5,359 bases of DNA from Aquificota bacterium. Lineage in GTDB: Bacteria > Thermosulfidibacterota > Thermosulfidibacteria > Thermosulfidibacterales > B14-G1. The stretch spans positions 1 to 5,359 of the forward strand of contig QMPS01000075.1 of the NCBI GenBank assembly GCA_003648675.1, in the 5' to 3' direction. Positions within the stretch are counted from its first letter, which is position 1; each line of letters opens with the position of its first letter. The notes under the pieces are model-generated. The model searched no databases. It was not told where the DNA came from and saw only the letters and a list, made by a program, of their open reading frames with translations. Of the stretch, positions 1 to 5,359 are shown in pieces. The translations under genes and the position numbers were made by a program.

Positions 1-799
1 GGTGCACTTTTTTAGCCATCAGGGCTTCGGGTGGGCCCACTACCACGGTATTCTCTCGGGCTATGATCTTCACTACGTAGAGGGGGCGACCTGCGGCTAT
101 GCCCAATCCCCGTCTTTGGCCGATGGTGTAGTGGGTGTATCCTTTATGGGTGCCCAAGGTTTTGCCGTTTAAGTCTTTAATGGGACCGGGGCCTGGATCT
201 ATGCCTATCTCTTTTAGGAGCTGGGTGTAGTGGCCCTGGAAGAAGCAGATCTCTTGGCTGCTTTTGAGTCCCTTCTCCCACAAGCCCAGCTTTTTGGCCA
301 TTACCTCCACCTCTTGGCGTGTCCACTCACCTAGGGGCAGGACCAGGTGTTCCAGTTGTTCCCTGGTGAGGAGGGCCAAGAAGTAGGATTGGTCCTTTCT
401 TGGGTCTTTACCTTTCATTAAGTGGGGACCGCTGTCCTTTTCCACCACCCTGGCGTAGTGGCCTGTAGCCATCTTGTCGGCTCCTTTGGCCATGGCTCTT
501 TTCATGAGGATTCCCAGCTTCACTCTTCTGTTGCATAAGGGACAGGGATTTGGTGTGAGACCTCTGGCATAGGCTTCTGCGAATGGTGAGAGGACTTCTC
601 GTTGAAAGACCTCCCGCACCTCTACAACCTCTAGGGGGATGGTCAGAATCTCTGCCACCCGTTTCACCCGGTCCAAGGTCTCTTCCGCCCCGCGATGGTG
701 GACCATGGTGATGGCCCACACGTTGTGCCCTTCGTCCTTAAGGAGGTGGGCGGCCATTGCCGAGTCTATGCCTCCTGATAGAGCGACGGCTATCTCCAT
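1..799 (-). CDS. mnmA: tRNA-specific 2-thiouridylase MnmA (3' end truncated by window edge)
   Basis: This cytoplasmic enzyme puts sulfur on C2 of the wobble uridine U34 of tRNA-Lys, -Glu and -Gln, using ATP to adenylate the base and sulfur relayed from a cysteine desulfurase. Reading from ATG 799 gives 266 codons with no stop, so the C-terminus lies beyond position 1. Visible motifs are the PP-loop SGGIDS (residues 8-13), TPNPCPLCN (82-90) with the catalytic Cys89, ATGHYARV (111-118), KDQSYFL (135-141), the second catalytic cysteine in SSQEICFF (Cys185), and YTIGQRRGLGI (224-234) at the start of the beta-barrel region. Cys86 stands where E. coli MnmA has Asp99. The stretch after the PP-loop is about 13 residues shorter than in E. 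coli. The start is supported by the PP-loop at residue 8 and by a GGGAAAAG purine tract just upstream. Family assignment is firm. Confidence 0.96.
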   Translation of the reverse strand, partial: MEIAVALSGGIDSAMAAHLLKDEGHNVWAITMVHHRGAEETLDRVKRVAEILTIPLEVVEVREVFQREVLSPFAEAYARGLTPNPCPLCNRRVKLGILMKRAMAKGADKMATGHYARVVEKDSGPHLMKGKDPRKDQSYFLALLTREQLEHLVLPLGEWTRQEVEVMAKKLGLWEKGLKSSQEICFFQGHYTQLLKEIGIDPGPGPIKDLNGKTLGTHKGYTHYTIGQRRGLGIAAGRPLYVVKIIARENTVVVGPPEALMAKKVH

Positions 800-906
800 A
801 CTTTTCCCTTTATTCTTTCCTTTCCCTTTTGGGAAGCCTCTGATGTTCGAGGGGCTTGCTAGACGGGGCTTTCCTGTGTTTATTGAACTGACCGCGGGGG
901 TGTGGG
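800..906. other. Divergent intergenic region mnmA / mscS
   Basis: This 107-bp gap must hold the 5' signals of both flanking genes. On the mnmA (minus) side it is very purine rich, with repeated GGGAAA blocks next to the mnmA start, one of which can serve as the ribosome binding site. On the plus side a candidate promoter is listed separately. I see no convincing sigma-70 pair for mnmA and no operator-like long inverted repeat. A small TTCCC-TTTT-GGGAA hairpin (822-835) is present but too weak to call. Confidence 0.6.
856..884 (+). promoter_or_regulatory. Candidate sigma-70-like promoter for the mscS gene
   Basis: TTGCTA (856-861) and TTTATT (879-884) each match four of six consensus bases and are separated by the optimal 17 bp. 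Initiation would fall near 891, giving a leader of about 16 nt before the GTG start at 907. Position and spacing fit, but matches of this quality occur often by chance. Confidence 0.3.
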
Positions 907-2148
907 GTGGATAAGAAGTACCTTCAGTGGCTGGAGTTGGCCTTTTCCCACCAGTTGGTGCGTCTCTTTCTGGTGTTATTGGCCGCCCTGCTGGTCCATT
1001 TCATTGTTAAACGGGTGCTGGTTAGGGCTGTTCGCGACTTCTCGGCCAGAACTCAGAATAAGCTGGACGATCTATTTTCGCAGTACAAGGTCTTTGACCT
1101 TCTCGCCTTTTTGGGGCCCATCCTGGTGCTCCGCTTTGGGGCGGCCTTGGTGCCCCAGATGGCTCCCGTTCTTGGAAAGCTGGTCTCTGTCCTCTGGGCC
1201 CTATTTATAGCCCTGCTGGTGGATAGGCTCTTGTCGGTGGGGCTCTCCGTTTATGAGCGGTATCCTATTTCCAGGAGATGGCCCTTGAAGGGTTATGTTC
1301 AGGTGGTAAAGCTCATCGTCTACTGTGCAGCCGTCATTGTAGCTCTGTGTGCTCTTCTAGAGAAGTCTCCTTGGGGGTTCCTGAGCGGTCTCGGTGCCCT
1401 CAGTGCTATACTGATGCTGGTCTTTCGCACTACCATTCTCTCTTTTGTGGCCAGTTTCCAGGTTATTTCTCAGGGTCTCATAAGGGTGGGAGACTGGATT
1501 GAGATGCCCAAGTACGGAGTGGATGGAGAGGTGGTGGACGTCACCCTTACCAACCTCATCGTCCAGAACTGGGACAAAACCTTGGTGACAGTACCCACCT
1601 ACAAACTGCTGGAAGACTCTTTCAAGAATTGGAGAGGTATGGAGGAGACGGGAGGCCGAAGGATTAAGCGGGCTGTCATGGTGGATCAGGCCACTGTCAG
1701 GTTTTGTGATGAGGAGATGATAGAGCGTTTCAAGAAGATTCATCTTATTAAGGGTTACGTGGAGAAGAAGGTAAAGGAGATAGAGGAGCATAACAGGCGT
1801 TTGGGCATAGACCCTCAGGCCTCTCCAGTCAATGGCCGCAGGATGACCAATTTGGGGACCTTTAGGATTTACCTGGAGGAGTATCTCCGCCAGCATCCCC
1901 AAATAAGGAAGGATATGACCCTTATGGTCCGTCAGCTCAAACCCACTCCCGAAGGTTTGCCATTAGAGGTTTACGCCTTCGTGTCTGACACCAGGTGGGT
2001 TTATTACGAGAGGATTCAAGCCGACATCTTCGACCATATTCTGGCGGCGGCTCCTGAATTCGGTTTGAAGGTCTTCCAGATACCTTCGGGTGGAGATCTG
2101 AGGGAAGGGTTGGCAGCTTTGAGAAGAACGGACGGGGGAGATGGATAG
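907..2148 (+). CDS. ybdG: MscS-family mechanosensitive channel, YbdG type
   Basis: This is an inner-membrane channel of the MscS superfamily, expected to gate on membrane tension and release solutes during osmotic downshift. E. coli YbdG is linked to miniconductance (MscM) activity. The protein has 413 residues, close to E. coli YbdG at about 415. Hydrophobic segments lie near residues 17-37, 63-82, 91-116, 132-151 and 157-187; the last is the Gly/Ala-rich pore helix (GLGALSAILMLVF). The cytoplasmic beta domain follows (VGDWIEMPKYGVDGEVVDV, 194-212). The YbdG-type blocks SFKNWRGM (238-245), TGGRRIKRA (248-256), RRMTNLGTFR (311-320), RKDMTLMVRQL (334-344) and QADIFDHI (371-378) separate it from short MscS. 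GTG 907 is the only start consistent with the conserved N-terminus, because an in-frame TGA lies at 889-891. The ribosome site is just a G-rich tract. FRTTILSF replaces the K-D-x-I-L-G type sequence I recall in relatives. Confidence 0.93.
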   Translation: MDKKYLQWLELAFSHQLVRLFLVLLAALLVHFIVKRVLVRAVRDFSARTQNKLDDLFSQYKVFDLLAFLGPILVLRFGAALVPQMAPVLGKLVSVLWALFIALLVDRLLSVGLSVYERYPISRRWPLKGYVQVVKLIVYCAAVIVALCALLEKSPWGFLSGLGALSAILMLVFRTTILSFVASFQVISQGLIRVGDWIEMPKYGVDGEVVDVTLTNLIVQNWDKTLVTVPTYKLLEDSFKNWRGMEETGGRRIKRAVMVDQATVRFCDEEMIERFKKIHLIKGYVEKKVKEIEEHNRRLGIDPQASPVNGRRMTNLGTFRIYLEEYLRQHPQIRKDMTLMVRQLKPTPEGLPLEVYAFVSDTRWVYYERIQADIFDHILAAAPEFGLKVFQIPSGGDLREGLAALRRTDGGDG

Positions 2149-2154
2149 GGGGAT

Positions 2155-2182
2155 TTAAGGAGGACTTCCTTGACTTTTGTTT
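2155..2182 (+). terminator. Weak hairpin plus T-rich tail after mscS (possible leaky terminator or SD-masking structure)
   Basis: AAGGA (2157-2161) pairs with TCCTT (2167-2171) around a five-base loop. The stem can extend by a T-G and a T-A pair. It is followed by ACTTTTGTTT (2173-2182). The stem is short and AT rich, so it would terminate poorly. The same stem would hide the AGGAGG ribosome-binding sequence, which is an alternative role. Confidence 0.2.
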
Positions 2183-2195
2183 CGCCAAAGATTAT
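2170..2195 (+). promoter_or_regulatory. Possible promoter for the rrf2-M16 operon (weak -10)
   Basis: TTGACT (2170-2175) matches five of six bases of the -35 consensus. The best downstream -10-like hexamer, GATTAT (2190-2195), matches four of six but at only 14 bp spacing, well under the usual 16-18. An alternative factor or activator-dependent promoter would be needed. Listed because it is the best candidate upstream of rrf2. Confidence 0.2.
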
Positions 2196-2231
2196 CCCCA
2201 CATGAGGCTATTGTTAAAGACTTTTAGGTAA

Positions 2232-2237
2232 AAGGAG
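2232..2237 (+). promoter_or_regulatory. Ribosome binding site of rrf2
   Basis: AAGGAG lies 6 nt upstream of ATG 2244, a standard Shine-Dalgarno sequence and spacing. It fixes the start of the regulator gene. Confidence 0.75.
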
Positions 2238-2243
2238 CTCTTC

Positions 2244-2675
2244 ATGTTTTTTTCGACAAAAGCCCGGTACGGGCTCAGGGCCATGGTGGAGCTGGCCACG
2301 CACTACGGCAAAGGTGCCCTTCAGCTTCGAGAGGTGGCCAGAAGGCAGGGGGTGTCTGAGAAGTATTTGGAGCACCTCTTCCGCTTCTTGCGCATGGCGG
2401 GTTTGGTGAGGAGTGTGAGGGGGGCCAGTGGAGGGTATGTTCTAGCCCGTTCCCCTGGGGATATCACGGTTTTGGAAGTGATAGAGGCCTTGGAAGGGGT
2501 GTTGGATCCGGTGGAGTGTGTGGGCAACAGTGATGTGTGCCAGAGATGGGACATCTGTGTGGCCCGGGATGTGTGGTGTGGAGTTAAGGATGTGCTGTGT
2601 GGATACCTCTCCTCCATAAACCTGGAGATGTTGGCTGAGAAAGCAGCCTCCAGGGGTGGGGAGAAGGAGTTGTGA
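2244..2675 (+). CDS. Rrf2-family transcriptional regulator, cysteine-rich (IscR/NsrR-like)
   Basis: This is a dimeric winged-helix DNA-binding regulator of the Rrf2 family (IscR, NsrR, CymR), cytoplasmic, 143 residues, the usual family length. The N-terminal signature FFSTKARYGLRAMVELA (2-18) is followed by the helix-turn-helix (LREVARRQGVSEKYLEHLFRFL, 28-49) and the wing (GLVRSVRGASGGYVLAR, 53-69). Cys92, Cys99 and Cys105 sit where IscR holds its cluster-ligating Cys92, 98 and 104, so an Fe-S cluster sensing iron, oxygen, NO or redox state is likely. Two further cysteines, Cys112 and Cys119, follow on the dimerisation helix. The stop overlaps the GTG start of the first M16 gene by 4 bp, so it is encoded in one operon with the peptidase pair and probably controls it, as Rrf2 proteins often regulate their own operon. 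Which family member it equals cannot be told from sequence alone. Confidence 0.93.
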   Translation: MFFSTKARYGLRAMVELATHYGKGALQLREVARRQGVSEKYLEHLFRFLRMAGLVRSVRGASGGYVLARSPGDITVLEVIEALEGVLDPVECVGNSDVCQRWDICVARDVWCGVKDVLCGYLSSINLEMLAEKAASRGGEKEL

Positions 2676-4006
2676 AGCGGTTTTACCTGATTGGTCTCTC
2701 TTTTTCTCTCCTACTATTCTTCAGAGGGGGAGCTATGGCGGAAGTGTATGGACTGAATGTGAGGACGAAAGTGTTGGACAACGGGCTCAAAGTGGTGGTG
2801 CTGGAGGATCATTCGACACCTACAGCTACTTTTCAGGTGTGGTACAGGGTGGGCTCTAGGAATGAGGTGAGTGGCAGGACGGGCATTTCCCATCTTCTGG
2901 AGCACATGATGTTTAAAGGTACAGACAAGTACGGTCCAGGAGAGTTCTCTAAGATCGTGGCCCGTAATGGTGGTGTAGAGAATGCCTTCACCAGTAGGGA
3001 TTATACGGCTTATTTTGAGAACTGGGCTAGCGACCGTCTCAAAGTGAGTATGGAGCTGGAGTCGGATCGCATGCGCAACTTGAAGCTGGACCCCCAGGAG
3101 TTTGAGAGGGAGAAGCAAGTGGTCATGGAGGAAAGGCGGCTGCGCACTGAGGATGATCCCATTTCCCTTCTGGTGGAAGAGGTCTACGCCACCTCCTACA
3201 AAGTTCACCCTTACCACTGGCCCGTTATAGGGTGGATGAGCGACATTAAGTCCATCACTTTGGAGGATTTGAAGAGGCACTACAAAACCTATTATGCTCC
3301 CAACAATGCGGTGATAGTGGTAGTGGGCGATGTGGACGCTCAACAGGTTTTCCGGCAGGTGGAGGAGTACTTTGGGGCTTTGCCCAGGGGAGAGAATCCT
3401 CCTCCTGTGACGAGTGTGGAGCCTCCTCAAAGGGGAGAGAAGCGAGTGACGGTGGTCAGTCCCGAGGCCCGTTTGTCCTTTGTTATGCTAGCCTTTCATG
3501 TTCCTTCCATAGATTCTGGAGAAGAGTATGCCCTGGCGGTGCTCACCAACATTCTGGGGGAGGGGAAGAGTTCTCACCTCTATCAGAGGCTAGTTTATGA
3601 GGAGAAGGCGGCGGTTTTTACCAGTGCCCATTATCAGGGTATGGCCAAAGACCCTGTGCTTCTCTACCTCTATGCTGGGCTGGTGCCTGGCCGTTCTCCC
3701 AGGGATGTAGAGGTGCTCCTCCGGGAGGAGGTGGCAAAGATGAAGAGAGGGGAGTTTACCGACAGGGAGTTGGAGAAGGCTAAAAACCAGGTGAAGGCTG
3801 CTTTCATCTATGGTTTGGACTCTAACTTCTACCGTGCCATGAATATAGGAAAACTTGAGGTGTTAGGTGTAGGCTGGGAGTATATGCAGACCTACGTGGA
3901 GAGGATAGGAGTGGTGACCCGGGATGACGTGGTACGGGTGGCCAAGAAGTATCTCAAGGACACCAACCTCACGGTAGGCATCCTGGTGCCGGAGAGGAAT
4001 TTATGA
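2672..4006 (+). CDS. Secreted M16B zinc peptidase, catalytic subunit (pitrilysin/MPP-beta-like)
   Basis: This is a zinc metallopeptidase of family M16, 444 residues, the usual length of one M16B subunit (two repeated alpha/beta domains). The N-terminus MKRFYLIGLSFSLLLFF...AMA is a Sec signal peptide, probably cut after Ala23 and without a lipobox, so it acts in the periplasm. The inverted zinc motif HLLEH is at 74-78, followed by MMFKGT. The third zinc ligand is probably Glu154 in VVMEERR. GGVENAFTSRDYTAYF (100-115) is another family block. The C-terminal half (from about 255) keeps GEGKSSHLYQRLV (297-309), but His302 and Phe316 stand where partner-type subunits have Arg and Tyr. GTG 2672 is chosen because it completes the signal peptide and lies behind a GGGGAGAAGGAG tract. 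It overlaps rrf2 by 4 bp and the next gene by 4 bp. The substrate is unknown. Confidence 0.94.
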   Translation: MKRFYLIGLSFSLLLFFRGGAMAEVYGLNVRTKVLDNGLKVVVLEDHSTPTATFQVWYRVGSRNEVSGRTGISHLLEHMMFKGTDKYGPGEFSKIVARNGGVENAFTSRDYTAYFENWASDRLKVSMELESDRMRNLKLDPQEFEREKQVVMEERRLRTEDDPISLLVEEVYATSYKVHPYHWPVIGWMSDIKSITLEDLKRHYKTYYAPNNAVIVVVGDVDAQQVFRQVEEYFGALPRGENPPPVTSVEPPQRGEKRVTVVSPEARLSFVMLAFHVPSIDSGEEYALAVLTNILGEGKSSHLYQRLVYEEKAAVFTSAHYQGMAKDPVLLYLYAGLVPGRSPRDVEVLLREEVAKMKRGEFTDRELEKAKNQVKAAFIYGLDSNFYRAMNIGKLEVLGVGWEYMQTYVERIGVVTRDDVVRVAKKYLKDTNLTVGILVPERNL

Positions 4007-5316
4007 GAAGGGGTGTCCCCATTCTCCTAGCGGGGGTGTTGATGATGGCCGTTTATCAAGCCGGGGCAGGTATAGTGCCCCAGGTGTTCAGAACAGACAA
4101 GGGAGTAACAGTGTGGTTGGCTTCCAGAACCTCTCTTCCCTTTGTGGTAATCAAGGTGCTGGTACGGGCAGGTTCCATTTATGACACCGACGAAAAGGCA
4201 GGTGTGGCTTATCTGGTTTCCCAGCTCCTTCCCGAGGGTGCAGGGGGGATGACGGGGCTCCAGATATCTCAGGCCCTTGATTATATGGGGTCGGACCTGG
4301 ACACGGGATGTACCAAGGAGTACGCCACCCTCACTCTGGTTACCCTCAAAGAGCATTTGAATGAGAGTTTTCGCATCCTTTCTCTGGTCCTTTCCCAGCC
4401 TGCCTTCAGAGAGGAGGACTTTGAGCGGGTGAAAAAAGAGGTGCTGGGGGAGCTTCTGAAAGAGGAGGAAGACCCCGGCTTGGTGGCTTCCAGAGCCTTT
4501 GATGAGCACCTTTTTGGAGATCACCCCTACCACAGACCCGAGAAAGGATACTATAAGACAGTGGAAACCCTCACTCTGGAGGATGTGAGAGGGTTCTACA
4601 GGCGATTTTATAGGCCCAATTTTTCCATCTTCTCCGTGGCGGGGGACATCACTAGGGAAGAGTTGGAGGGTTTGATAGAGGCTTATTTGGGGGATTGGTC
4701 TCCCTCTGACAAGCCCCTGCCTTCCATTCCCGATCCCCTTCCCCTGGGCAAGACGGAGAAGGTGGTGCTGGATAAGCAGGTGACTCAAGCCAATATTGTC
4801 ATGGGCCATTTGGGTGTGAAAAGGAGCAATCCTGACTTTGTAAAGGTTTACGTTATGAACCAGATCCTGGGAGGAGGGGGCCTCACTTCTCGGCTCTTCC
4901 AGAAGGTGAGAGAGGAAGGGGGCTTTTCATACAGCGTCTATTCCTATTTCCAACCTTCTTACTGGCGGGGGGCCTTCAGGGTGGTTCTCCAGACCAAGAA
5001 CGACCGGGCTCAGGCGGCTATGGACGAAGTGGTTAAAGTGTTGGAGGACTACAAATACAAAGGGCCCACTGCCCAGGAGCTGGAAGATGCCAAACGTTAT
5101 CTTACGGGGAGCTTCCCCCTCAGGCTCAATACTAATCAGGAGATAGCAGATTACATGGCTTTTGCCGCTTTGCACAACCTGGGGGCTGACTATTTTGTCC
5201 GTTTTCCCAAAGAGATTGAGTCTGTCACCCTGGAGGATGTGAAAGAGGCAGCCATGAAGTATCTCCACCCCGGTAGGCTCTTGGAGGTGGTGGTTAAAGG
5301 ACCCTCTTCCCCTTGA
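4003..5316 (+). CDS. Secreted M16B-like protein lacking the zinc site (partner subunit, MPP-alpha-like)
   Basis: This 437-residue M16 homologue has its own signal peptide (MRRGVPILLAGVLMMAVYQAGA, likely cut near residue 22), so it should sit in the periplasm beside the product of the preceding gene. The HxxEH zinc motif is destroyed: the aligned positions read YLVSQ (70-74), and the third ligand position appears to be Leu151. It should therefore not be catalytic alone. The C-terminal half is well conserved: GGGGLTSRLFQKVREEGG (290-307) followed by FSYSVYS keeps Arg297 and Tyr310, the R/Y pair of non-zinc M16 partner subunits. In known pairs (mitochondrial processing peptidase, Sphingomonas Sph2681/2682) such a subunit completes the substrate chamber of the zinc subunit. 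ATG 4003 overlaps the upstream stop as ATGA, implying translational coupling and matched amounts. The substrate is unknown. Confidence 0.92.
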   Translation: MRRGVPILLAGVLMMAVYQAGAGIVPQVFRTDKGVTVWLASRTSLPFVVIKVLVRAGSIYDTDEKAGVAYLVSQLLPEGAGGMTGLQISQALDYMGSDLDTGCTKEYATLTLVTLKEHLNESFRILSLVLSQPAFREEDFERVKKEVLGELLKEEEDPGLVASRAFDEHLFGDHPYHRPEKGYYKTVETLTLEDVRGFYRRFYRPNFSIFSVAGDITREELEGLIEAYLGDWSPSDKPLPSIPDPLPLGKTEKVVLDKQVTQANIVMGHLGVKRSNPDFVKVYVMNQILGGGGLTSRLFQKVREEGGFSYSVYSYFQPSYWRGAFRVVLQTKNDRAQAAMDEVVKVLEDYKYKGPTAQELEDAKRYLTGSFPLRLNTNQEIADYMAFAALHNLGADYFVRFPKEIESVTLEDVKEAAMKYLHPGRLLEVVVKGPSSP

Positions 5317-5359
5317 TGTAGACGGCCTCCAAGTAGAGGTCTCCTTGGAAGAGGACAAA
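5294..5359 (-). CDS. Possible C-terminal tail of a converging gene, cut by window edge (amidohydrolase-like?)
   Basis: On the minus strand an open frame enters at 5359 and ends at TAA (5296-5294), giving 21 residues that include GDLYLEAVYIKGKRVL. The pattern of a short turn, an alternating beta strand and a final K/R-G-K-x-V resembles the last strand of amidohydrolase-superfamily proteins, where such tails are common. If real, it is convergent with the second M16 gene and overlaps its last 23 bp. Twenty-one residues are too few for a family call. The no-gene alternative for the last 43 bases remains possible. Confidence 0.4.
   Translation of the reverse strand, partial: FVLFQGDLYLEAVYIKGKRVL

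Larger units (their letters stand above)
2149..2243. other. Intergenic region mscS / rrf2
   Basis: This 95-bp gap starts with a near-perfect Shine-Dalgarno tract (TAAGGAGG, 2156-2163) that sits in front of no recognised gene. The tract is part of a small AAGGA/TCCTT hairpin (2157-2171) followed by T-rich DNA. Further along are a TTGACT box (2170-2175), a 4+4 palindrome AAAG-A-CTTT (2216-2224) and the rrf2 ribosome site. No good -10 box sits 16-18 bp from TTGACT, so it is unclear whether rrf2 has its own promoter here or is reached by read-through from mscS. Confidence 0.6.

Noticed and set aside
822..835. TTCCC-TTTT-GGGAA hairpin in the mnmA upstream region
   Set aside because: A five-base stem with a purine/pyrimidine-run background. 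It is too weak for a terminator or riboswitch element and is explained by repeated GGGAAA blocks.
639..914. Plus-strand open frame over the mnmA 5' end and the divergent gap
   Set aside because: Most of it is antisense to conserved MnmA PP-loop sequence, it has no ribosome site, and its product shows no recognisable features.
1357..1902. Minus-strand open frame inside the channel gene
   Set aside because: It runs antisense to the conserved pore and beta-domain sequence of the YbdG-type channel and shows no protein signature of its own.
2534..2610. GTGTG/TGTGG-rich stretch in rrf2, looking like a low-complexity repeat
   Set aside because: It follows directly from clustered Cys (TGT), Val (GTG) and Trp (TGG) codons of the cysteine-rich region and has no regular period.
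2714..3430. Long open frame on the minus strand opposite the first M16 gene (238 codons)
   Set aside because: The encoded sequence is rich in His, Pro and Leu without domain features, and the plus strand here is an unmistakable M16 peptidase. It is an antisense shadow from low stop-codon frequency in purine-rich coding DNA.
4027..4809. Long open frame on the minus strand opposite the second M16 gene (260 codons)
   Set aside because: Same reasoning: composition of an antisense shadow, no motif, no ribosome site, and fully covered by a well-supported gene.
5328..5349. Inverted repeat TCCAAG...CTTGGA near the right edge, possible terminator
   Set aside because: Only six base pairs with a ten-base loop and no T tract on either side. 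It also falls inside the likely minus-strand coding tail.

Overview
The window looks like chromosomal DNA from a Gram-negative bacterium. Two proteins carry Sec signal peptides and would work in the periplasm, and the channel gene is most like proteobacterial YbdG. By eye the GC content is in the mid-50s percent. Arg is often AGG/AGA, and the proteins are rich in Glu, Lys and Arg, which hints at a thermophilic or sulfur/sulfate-metabolising Desulfobacterota-type organism. That assignment is an inference from style and gene content, not a marker-based identification.

Layout: positions 1-799 (minus strand) hold most of mnmA, the tRNA 2-thiouridine-34 synthase, cut off at its 3' end by the window edge. 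A 107-bp divergent gap (800-906) separates it from a complete YbdG-type MscS-family channel gene (907-2148, plus). After a 95-bp gap comes a tightly packed three-gene unit on the plus strand: a cysteine-rich Rrf2-family regulator (2244-2675) and two consecutive M16 (pitrilysin-like) secreted proteins (2672-4006 and 4003-5316). Both junctions are 4-bp stop/start overlaps, so the three genes are very probably co-transcribed and translationally coupled. At the right edge, an open minus-strand frame (5294-5359) reads like the C-terminal tail of a converging gene that overlaps the end of the second M16 gene.

How the genes work together: the two M16 proteins look like the two halves of one heteromeric zinc peptidase. 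The first keeps the HxxEH zinc site but has lost the Arg/Tyr pair of the partner-type half. The second keeps the Arg/Tyr pair but has lost the zinc site. The Rrf2 protein has the three-cysteine cluster-binding pattern plus two more cysteines, so it is a good candidate Fe-S, redox or NO sensor for its own operon. mnmA and the channel have separate housekeeping roles (wobble-base thiolation, osmotic protection).

No defence island, mobile element, CRISPR array, RNA gene or obviously new multi-gene system is visible. The points most worth a second look are the Rrf2-M16-M16 operon, the complementary active sites, and the mscS-rrf2 gap, where the strongest Shine-Dalgarno sequence in the intergenic DNA sits in front of no recognised gene.
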